Positions 56,491 through 64,000 of a stretch of 64,000 nucleotides of DNA are shown one piece after another. This DNA comes from Thelephora terrestris. Taxonomy: Eukaryota; Basidiomycota; Agaricomycetes; Thelephorales; Thelephoraceae. The DNA lies in NCBI GenBank assembly GCA_015956445.1, contig WIUZ02000006.1, positions 2,046,001 through 2,110,000 on the forward strand, read 5' to 3'. The notes beneath the pieces were generated by a model. The model was given only the letters and a program-made list of their open reading frames with translations. It made no database searches and had not been told where the DNA came from. The translations under genes and the position numbers were made by a program. The stretch's first letter is position 1. Every line of letters begins with the position of its first letter.

Positions 56491-58442
56491 TTATCGCCTA
56501 TTCTGAGAAAAAGCGTTTCCAAGCTGCTGCAACCCAGCGCCAACGACATTCACCAACCCACTCCCCGCCACCTTAGCCGCATTGGCCACGGTGTCGAGGT
56601 TCTCCAGACTCTTCGCTGCGACGTCCCACCCCCACGCGCCACCATGCATACGAGAACCGCCTCCACCACCACCAGCGGTGACCATCAGCGCAGCCTTTAT
56701 GGTGTCCAGCTCGTTGATTACTTCCAACCCGACTGAACGTGCCCAGACCACAGGCGGCAGTGTTGTGGAGTAGAGTTTGTGGAGTTTGTCTACAGCCGCG
56801 AGAATTTTGTGGTTCTCAAGCCAACGCGCACGGGTATAGGGAAGGAGAGCCGTCCTCGAACCTACGGAAAAAGGGGTGAGCGGGCATTCATTTCTTGGAA
56901 AGAGGAACACACACCGATGTCGCCCCCTTGCAGAAGCGCCGTTTCGATGGTCTGAGCGAGCACCTGGACATCAGCCAGGCCAGCGTTGAGGCCCTGCCCT
57001 GCGAGAGGATGGACTGTATGCGCCGCATCCCCCACCAGGACTACCCTTCCACCATCGGCGATGTACGTGTCTGCATGCGAGTATCTTAAAGGGAAAGACG
57101 CCACAGTTCCAGATTGAATGGATGTAACTAAAGGCGGGAGAGACTCTGAACCTTCTGGAGGAATCCCGACTTCCCCTGTCGACAGAGCGGACGAGTAGGC
57201 AGATGTTGTAGAGATGTTGTGCGAGCGCTCTCTCCATTGGATCTCCTCCAAGGCCTCATCGGCCGTGAGAGTCTTCCGTGAGGCAACAGATGAGAGTAAA
57301 AGGTCGTGCAGGTAGCGGATCGAAACCTCTGGCAGGCGGAAAGCGGCATTAACAAAGTTTGCGAGCGCAGAGGGGTCAATAGATTTCAAGGCAGCAGCCA
57401 ATGCGGGTTTCGTGGACCAAACCATTGAGGATTCGGTTGCAGAGAGGGGGAGGAAAGCGATCGGTCCAGTCGGTAGAAAACGTTGATATGCGGTGGTATT
57501 TGGGGGTTGGAAAGGGGCGCGAGGTGCATGTGAGAGGGTAGCAACGACAGCGTGAGTGTCGTAAGCCCATCCATGGGTCGTGATTCCCGCGAATGCGCGA
57601 ACAGGGGAATTTGGTCCATCTGCACCAACCTAGAATTGAGTTAGAACGGGGGCAGAGGTCAATTCACGGAACTGACAAGAAGTCGCGTCCTGAAGGTCTG
57701 GCCATTCGACAGAGAAACCAATGACCAGCCATTTGCCCCGTCTTCTTTCCCGATGGTGGTGACTCGAACGTTGTCAAGGAGTTGAATTTCCGGGATTTGG
57801 GATAAATGCTTCAAAAGGCCCCGTTGGAGGTTGAGGTTCTCTGTCATACGAGACATCTCCTGTGCTTGCAAAGGAAGGTCTGCGGCAGAAAATGTGATCC
57901 TCGCGTCAGATACGCCGTCCCACACCTGCGGAGACGTTATGAATGCGAAGACCCCACATAACCGAAACATACCTGCATTTCCTCAATAGCACAAGTTCTA
58001 CTCTGTTCGACGCGGTCCCACGCACCGGCACCTAGTTGTAAAACGAAGTTGTAAGCCTGGCTAAGGCAGTTTACGACTTCGTTACCTTTGAGGAACTGGA
58101 TCGAACCATTCGTGAGGGAGCTCACCCGGTTCGAGAATTCATCCCCATCCATAGACCAATTCTCAATCTTGGAGAGGTCGCCGGCGTCGACAACAGTCAT
58201 CTTCAGTGATTTTCTCACAGCTTGAGAAGAACCTATACCAGGTGAGTTAGAACGAGAGACAGCTATGGAAGGTAGAATTGTAACGTACCCAGGGCACTGG
58301 CTAATGCGAGGCCAGCTGGACCACCTCCCACGATGACGACGTCCCTATCTTCAGCGTCATGGATCGTCGAATAACCGCGGAGGAAGGATGATCTTCGGCA
58401 AATCGTCGTCACGAAGAACGTCGACCGCGTCCGGGACAACAT
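56491..58442 (-). CDS. COQ6: Ubiquinone biosynthesis monooxygenase COQ6, mitochondrial
   Basis: Minus-strand exons 58442-58289, 58232-57973, 57925-57677, 57629-56915 and 56861-56491 (introns 56, 47, 47 and 53 nt) give 583 codons including the stop. I start at the ATG of MLSRTRSTFF because it opens a basic, acid-free mitochondrial presequence. The FAD-binding motif VVIVGGGPAGLALASALG is at about residues 35-52, the DG motif (VGADGPNSPVR) in the middle, and the GD motif with the second FAD contact (VGDAAHTVHPLAGQGLN) at about 420-436. COQ6 is a flavin monooxygenase that hydroxylates ring C5 of the coenzyme Q precursor on the matrix side of the inner membrane, within the CoQ synthome and with ferredoxin as electron source. 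No breaks. Length is slightly above the usual 480-550 because of a glycine-rich C-terminal insert (TAGGGGGGSRM). Confidence 0.94.
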
Positions 58443-58644
58443 GATCACGGAGTGGAAGGAAGCATTTCGATCGACGGCGGCTCCCACGAAGGTCCAAGCT
58501 ACTTCGCTTCCGACCTCGTTTTTTTGTCTTTTTTCCCAGTTTGTGGCTCTGGTAGCTGCTGCATAAATCTCTCTCGCGTTCTCAATCGGACACTACTCCC
58601 TTGTTGACCCCAACCCTCTGCAGTCCTACAACCGGATCTAAGCG
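58443..58644. promoter_or_regulatory. Bidirectional promoter region between COQ6 and SEC6
   Basis: 202 bp separate the two divergent ATGs. It contains pyrimidine-rich stretches (TTTTTTTGTCTTTTTTCCC and CTCTCTCGCGTTCTC) but no clear TATA box, as is common for housekeeping genes. Confidence 0.6.
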
Positions 58645-61078
58645 ATGGCAGCGGTCGCGGTCAACTCAAACACGGCAATGTCAGCGGCTCAGGCCGTTGG
58701 CGAGTTCCTCCAATCCCCAGACGACTTGCTCAAGGCCGCCGCGTTCCGCAAGAAACTCGAGAAGGAAAAGGCTTCGATCGACACACGACTCAAGAGCGGT
58801 GTCAAAGACCAACTCGACGCTACCCGTGAAGGATTGAGGAAGTTGTACAGCACCAGGTCACATATTCAGAGCATCAAGGACGAGATGCAGGTCGTCGATG
58901 CTCTCTGTAGCGACCCAAAGAATTCTGTCAGTACGTTCGATCAAATCAGTCGGGTGAGCACACACGGTCCAGTTTTTGTTTCCTTGCGGATGCTCAGGGT
59001 ATATGCGACAGGTCTCTATGGTTCACCGTAACTTTGAGCGGACGGAAGATCTCGTCAGGAACCTTCTGGAGATGAACGCGCGAATCGGACAACTGGAGGA
59101 GATGCTTTCCGAAGGCACTCGAGATATCCTGGGTCCCGCAACCAACCTACTTGCCACACACTACCAAGTCGGACAGCTCGAAAGTTTTCGGAACGAAACC
59201 ATGAGCCAAGCGAAGAATTCTTCACCTCGGTCAAAAGCTACCCTCGCCCAATGGTTCGACCGGCTGAACAAGATCATCACTGTATTCGATGCATATATTC
59301 TCGACCTAGCCCAAAACATCCTTCCCCTCGTTCGAGCTCACCGGGAGGACGTTGTCATCAAGCTCATCAAAATTGCCGAGGTTGAGGGTAAGGCTGACGA
59401 AAGGGTAAGTGAATTCTTAGAATTTCAGGCCACTGTGGCTGATAGAGACTCGTCGAAAATCAGGCTGCTGGAATCTTGCTCGTCATGCGAGCGAAGAAAG
59501 ACTCGGCAGCGAAGTTCAAGAACATGGCTACCAGGACCCGGTTCATCAAGAACTACCGTAGCAAAATCATACAATGCATCAGGGGTTCGATTAAGGAGAG
59601 GTTCAAAGACGCGTACGAAAAGGATCTGCAGAATCCAACCGGTTTTCTCGAGAACCTTGGCTGGATGTACCAAGATATCATTCGTGTCGAGGGCGACGTC
59701 GTCAAGTGCTTCCCTGCCGATTGGAAGATATACGAACTGTACATCAGGGAGTACCACAAAACGCTGGACGAGACGATTCGGAAGATCGTTTCGGACGAAC
59801 CTGGAGCCAGCGCCCTCCTCGCACTTCACGCCTGGCTCAAGGAATATAAACAGAACATGAAGGAGCTCAACATCCCTCCGGAGTACATTCAACCGCCTTT
59901 ACTTGACGGAAAGGAACAGAGCCTCATCGACGACTATCTCGGGGTCATCGTCAAGAAATTGGACGAGTGGTCGGAAAACCTCATGAAGACGGAGGTCGAA
60001 GCGTTCACCCAACGAAAGGACCCCCCAGAGCTGGACGCGGACGGAATGTACGGAACCCAAGGAGCTGTCATCCTCTTCCAAATGATCAACCAGCAGGTCG
60101 ACTTGGCGATGGAGAGTGGTCAAGGGGTGATACTAGCTCGCGTTATTGCCGACGTCGACCGTGTCATGCGGGGTATCCAAGACCAATGGACCAAGGTCAT
60201 CGATTCCGAGATCAAGAAACAGGTAGAAAAACCGGAGGAGGTTCCCGGTGGATTGGTCGAGTACTGCATCGCCCTCGCCAACGACCAAATCAAGTGCGCC
60301 GATTACGCAGAGGCGCTCTCCGCGAGGATCGAACCACTGGTTTCGGAGAAATATAGGGTGGCTATCAACGAACGGTTGAACGACGCCATCGACGGACACC
60401 TCGACGTCGCGAAGAAGTGCACGCAGACCTTGATTAACATGATCTTCAACGATCTGAAACCGGCGACGAAGCAACTTTTCCAGCCTCCCTGGTACGACGG
60501 CATCATGACGCAGGTTATCGACACAATGAAGGACTATACAGGAGACTATAGCACCTACCTCTCCCCGACTTTGTTTGAACTACTCACCGCCGACCTACTG
60601 GATACATTCATCGTCACCTACATCACCGCCCTAGCTAACGCCCCTAAGCTCCGACTACCAGCCGCCACAGACAGGATACGGGCGGACATCGACGCGGCGT
60701 TCAGGTTCTTCGGTGCTTATAAGAAGAGTCAGGAACTGCAAGCGGACTTTGAGGTCGTGGAGATGATCCTTTCCATGCTCGAAGCCTCCAAGTCATTGGT
60801 GTTCTTGTCATATTGGTCATTCGCCAAGGTCCACGGACCGAACGTCGCTTTCGTAGAGAGCCTGATGAAGTGTCGTGGTGACTTTGACCGGTCGGCGGTG
60901 AGCGAGGTCATGGACAGTGTCAAGCGTAAGGTGAAGGAGGAAAACCTGCAGGATCGTGAGTCCCTCCTTTAGTCCTGGCTCAAGGTGCTGACGCTGTTTT
61001 ATCATAGCTCAAGAACCGACGATCATGAAGAAAATCGCGGTTCAAGGGATTTTCTACAGATTCCTCAGGAACAACTAG
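58645..61078 (+). CDS. SEC6: Exocyst complex component SEC6
   Basis: Plus-strand exons 58645-58953, 59012-59404, 59464-60955 and 61008-61078 (introns 58, 59 and 52 nt) give 755 codons including the stop, the expected length for fungal Sec6. The N-terminus is a helical/coiled region (FRKKLEKEKASIDTRL, RKLYSTRSHIQSIKDEM), then the long helical-rod Sec6 domain with FDRLNKIITVFDAYILDLAQNI-type helices, NYRSKIIQCIRGSI, GLVEYCIALANDQ and TLFELLTADLLDTFIVTYI, ending in KKIAVQGIFYRFLRNN. Sec6 is one of eight exocyst subunits that tether secretory vesicles to the plasma membrane and contact SNAREs at sites of polarised growth such as hyphal tips. No breaks. The start follows directly on a short 5' leader shared with the COQ6 promoter. 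Confidence 0.95.
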
Positions 61079-62246
61079 ACCGGTGCCGAAGATTTTTCCC
61101 GTTCTCTCCCTTGCATCTTCCCGTACGTCTCAATGGATCACATACCCCGCACCAGCATTCATGTACAAATAAAACTGTATTTATACATTAACTGTAGAAC
61201 AAGACAGCCCCCCAATATCTTGCTCTTTTGGATTCGCTGCCGGTATACCCGAGCTTTGTCTTATCCTCTCCAAGGTGCATACGGGATCTATACGGGATTG
61301 CAACCGCGGCTTGGTCTGAGATCTTCACAAATTGCTGCAGGAACCGAGTGGGGTATGAGAACGGCCATCCGTCAAAACAATTTTCAGAATCAGGGGACGT
61401 TGAACCATTTAAACAAAATTTGGCGTGTGTCGCAGGATGAACGGGGTAGGCCAGGCAAGATGGCAGAGAACACGTAAGTGTGCCGACAGACGTGGTGAGA
61501 GGAGGAACTCACTGTCACTGTGAAACCTGTGGCCTCAACGAACGGTCAGGATAGAACAGCGGCGGGAGCTTTATCGAAGTGTTTTCCACAGGTAATCAAA
61601 GAGACCTGAAAGCTTATCGTGGGAGGACCGGTACCGTCTCGGCGATGGTTTCCGAGGATTACACACTACAACCGATGGGTCTATAAGTGACTGACCTGTC
61701 TCGTACGCAGACCTTATATGGGGTTCTTTCGTACTGGCTCAAAGGCTTGCACAAGGCAGATGTCTCCCCTGTTGAACGAGGCCTGTCAGTCTCTGCCATG
61801 CCTTGCAAAATGCAGTAGCGCGTTGCATGTGCAGCAGACAGTTTGCAAATGCTACGCGAGTCCGAGATGTACCATCATGAGTCCCTACACTGCACCACGA
61901 GTTCCGCAATCACTGGATGCTTGGTGGGAAAAGTATGAAGCCCTTCGACGGATCCGGATAGAGCAGCGCGATGGTCCGACTCCGAACGCCCCGACAACTT
62001 GAAGTCCCGATCGTGTCCAGCCGTGTAATCCCAAGATTAGAGTGGGCCGGGAGCGCGGTTGAGAGCCTGAGTCATTCGCGCGTCGGGCAGCGTCGTTATT
62101 GGCTCTGAGTGGTCAATAGCGCGAATAAGCCGTGAGCTGGCAGCTCCTGCCAGCTCGTCCAGCACTGAGATTTAGTTCGCAGGCTCCGGTCAGTTCCGGT
62201 CAGACCGATTTTTCACTGAGCCTCAACTTTGGACGCCCCTATTATA
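61079..62246. other. Gap downstream of SEC6
   Basis: The frame 61718-62002 (plus) has an ATG and a plausible helical end (SLDAWWEKYEALRRIRIEQ), but no homology I recognise and no splice support; I do not call it a gene. Confidence 0.45.
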
Positions 62247-62906
62247 ATGTTCTCTCGTTCGCTATCATCAAAAGCACTGCGGCCACTACTGGGGCGTTAC
62301 ACCGTCATTCCTTACGACATTTTTCGAGTCCAATCAGGGTCTCAAGTTGCTCTCCGGGATTTCCAGGTTCAGAAACGTTTGGGTCGCCGTTCATATGATT
62401 TACACGTCGGACCTGGAGGCATGGTCCAGCCCAGCATAGGGGATAAACTACAAGGTATAATCCTATCGATTTAGATTTCTCCGTGGCTTAATACCCGTCC
62501 ACGCAGGACCCAATGGCTGTTCCGTCCGACCAAAGGGATTGAATCTGGATGAGATTGTGGACAATTTCCCAGGATCTGATATCCTCATCTACAGGCTAGA
62601 GGAAGGTGAGCCGTACCGCAATATAAGAGACTCCTATTCTGGGCCGTTCAATGGGCGACTGGTGTTTAAGGTATTCAGCTACCCGACGATCTCGTGCTTC
62701 TGCATGAGCACACCGACCATCACGCGCTGCAATGCGCAACACCGATGACTCTCAAAAGTACGCGTTTAGCTGTCAGGAGTCCATACTCCAGTTTCGCTGA
62801 CCTTGCCCCATTAACAGGCCTGAACCAAAAACTCACAGATCTGTTTGCAACGCGGGCTGAATGCATGAGCCGCGAGGACTATTTCGCGAGATATGGCTCA
62901 GTGTAG
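62247..62906 (+). CDS. Small protein resembling fungal Tse2-type ADP-ribosyltransferase toxin-domain proteins
   Basis: Plus-strand exons 62247-62454, 62507-62605, 62671-62757 and 62818-62906 (introns 52, 65 and 60 nt) give 161 codons including the stop. The ATG at 62247 is the first in frame with the conserved part. Length, an asparagine-glycine/serine/arginine-proline motif at the start of exon 2, an isoleucine-tyrosine strand and a His-Glu-His...Asp-His-His cluster at about residues 114-120 fit my memory of fungal proteins annotated with a Tse2 ADP-ribosyltransferase toxin domain. Such proteins are related to a bacterial type VI secretion effector; in fungi their role is largely unstudied, and both defence and a harmless derivative are possible. 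I see no signal peptide; the N-terminus is basic (two arginines and a lysine among the first 12 residues), so mitochondrial targeting is conceivable. No breaks. No immunity gene is recognisable next to it. Confidence 0.58.
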
Positions 62907-64000
62907 CTCGGTGCAGTAGCCAACACACGTGTCCGTGAGGGCAGTGGAACCCCAACAACGCCGCCGCAAAACCGAAGGAACTCCCATCACATAGTGGTTG
63001 CCATACAGGTTCAAATCAGACATCGGACTACTCCCTTTTTTTCCTTTGGCAAGCACTTTTTCCTTGGTCAGAACGGGTTCCTGCTTGGTCGACCACTCCT
63101 CATATAACTTCTTCATCTCCGACCTCGGGGCAAAGGAATCGGCTCTCTTTTTCGTAATGCGTTGTTGCCTCGATGTTATTCACCTTTTTTCATCTTGGAA
63201 CATTGGAGTGATAGATAATCGCCTTCCTCTGCTGCAAACTGCAATGGCACCCTCGGGCCACTCGGTTTGTCCATCAACGTCAACTTTGTGCCAACCCACC
63301 TTTTTGGACCTCGTATACCTTGATGTTGTCGGAGAAGCCGTTTCTATCCTCCCCGTGAAGCTCGACAAATTTCTTCTCCTTGATCATGATAGTGCTCAAT
63401 GCTCTCCCGTTTTTCTAGGGGCGATGTGTAATTCCAGCCTACCAAAGCCTATCAAAGTCCGACCCTACCAGCGAAAGCGGAAGAGGGATATCGGTGGGGC
63501 GAAACGAACAACCCATCGCCACTTTCCCAAAAGTTCAAATGAACCCAGGCGCTCCTAGTCAGAGTTTATCAACTCACAGGAGTGCGCGCGGGGGGGTCAC
63601 GCCCACCCGCTTGAAGGAAACTTTGCTTCAATGATCTCAGTCGATAAAATAACCACGTTCCTCGCCACATTTCTTTTTTTTCCCCATTACCTTGCGTCCT
63701 ATAACTCCAAATCGCGAATCTCACGTCGTCTTTGCTTTTGCTTTCGAAAGAACCAGCCCAACTATTTATATGCCCCCCTTGAGAAGCCAAAAGTGCGTCT
63801 TGAATCCACTCAAAACCGCCCAGTGATACCGGCGATCAGGGCGGCGGCGCCCTAATGGCTTACCCGCTCTTCGATTCGCAAATTCTCAATTTATTCCCCT
63901 GAGCTCAACGTTATTTCTCCTGATAGATAGAACCCTCGAATATTTTCATTCACCGCCTTGTGCAATTGTGCAACTGGGAACGTTTCATGTTTCAAGATAC
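62907..64000. other. Right-edge region without a secure gene
   Basis: Minus-strand pieces at 63180-63400 (with WHKVDVDGQTEWPEGAIAV) and 62898-63116 (MKKLYEEWSTKQEPV) look protein-like, but adjoining frames do not join by any intron I can find; a one-base difference in an A run near 63325 would connect two of them. It could be a decayed or mis-sequenced small gene. Confidence 0.35.

Noticed and set aside
1-64000. tRNA or rRNA genes
   Set aside because: I scanned for T-loop and anticodon-arm patterns and rRNA-like stretches by eye and found none; a covariance-model search would be needed to exclude a tRNA.

Overview
The window looks like nuclear DNA of a basidiomycete, most likely an agaricomycete mushroom. 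Genes are split by many short introns of about 45-60 nt with GT-AG (occasionally GC-AG) borders. The gene content is typical of Agaricomycetes: an expanded family of F-box/leucine-rich proteins, NACHT-WD40 (NLR-type) proteins, a Plavaka-type DNA transposon and a Rep/helicase Helitron. There is no sign of bacterial operons. All exon models were worked out by hand from splice sites and reading phase; wherever I give a full model the exon lengths add up to an integral number of codons.

Layout. 0.2-6.6 kb: two F-box genes on the minus strand around an SLC35F-type transporter gene of 11 exons. 7.74-31.03 kb: a 23.3-kb block of mobile and repetitive DNA. It holds a 1-kb foldback element, 31-bp tandem repeats, two unknown proline/serine-rich genes (one with three tandemly duplicated exons), a 725-bp CACTA-like palindromic element, a Plavaka transposase gene with a single nonsense codon and a 2.3-kb intron carrying two divergent genes, an unknown gene, a 23-bp minisatellite, a Helitron with open Rep and helicase domains, a nearly perfect 20-bp satellite (29 copies) and another unknown gene. 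The block begins and ends with near-identical inverted copies of a sequence of about 75 bp. 31.3-38.7 kb: the F-box array continues with three more members (one frameshifted) and one fragment, all on the minus strand. Genes 2, 3 and 4 share flanking DNA as well as coding sequence, so the mobile block appears to have landed inside a tandem array.

39.4-56.1 kb: two homologous NACHT-WD40 genes lie in inverted orientation, the left one carrying a frameshift and a premature stop, the right one largely open. Between them is a single-pass membrane protein with a proline-repeat tail, plus about 4 kb without a convincing gene. 56.5-61.1 kb: a conserved housekeeping pair, COQ6 (ubiquinone synthesis) and SEC6 (exocyst), transcribed divergently from a gap of about 200 bp. 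62.2-62.9 kb: a small four-exon gene that resembles fungal proteins with a Tse2-type ADP-ribosyltransferase toxin domain. The last 1.1 kb has no gene I can support.

Overall this is a junction between slowly evolving housekeeping genes (SLC35F, COQ6, SEC6) and fast-evolving accessory families (F-box, NLR, toxin-like), with a nested transposon cluster splitting the F-box array.
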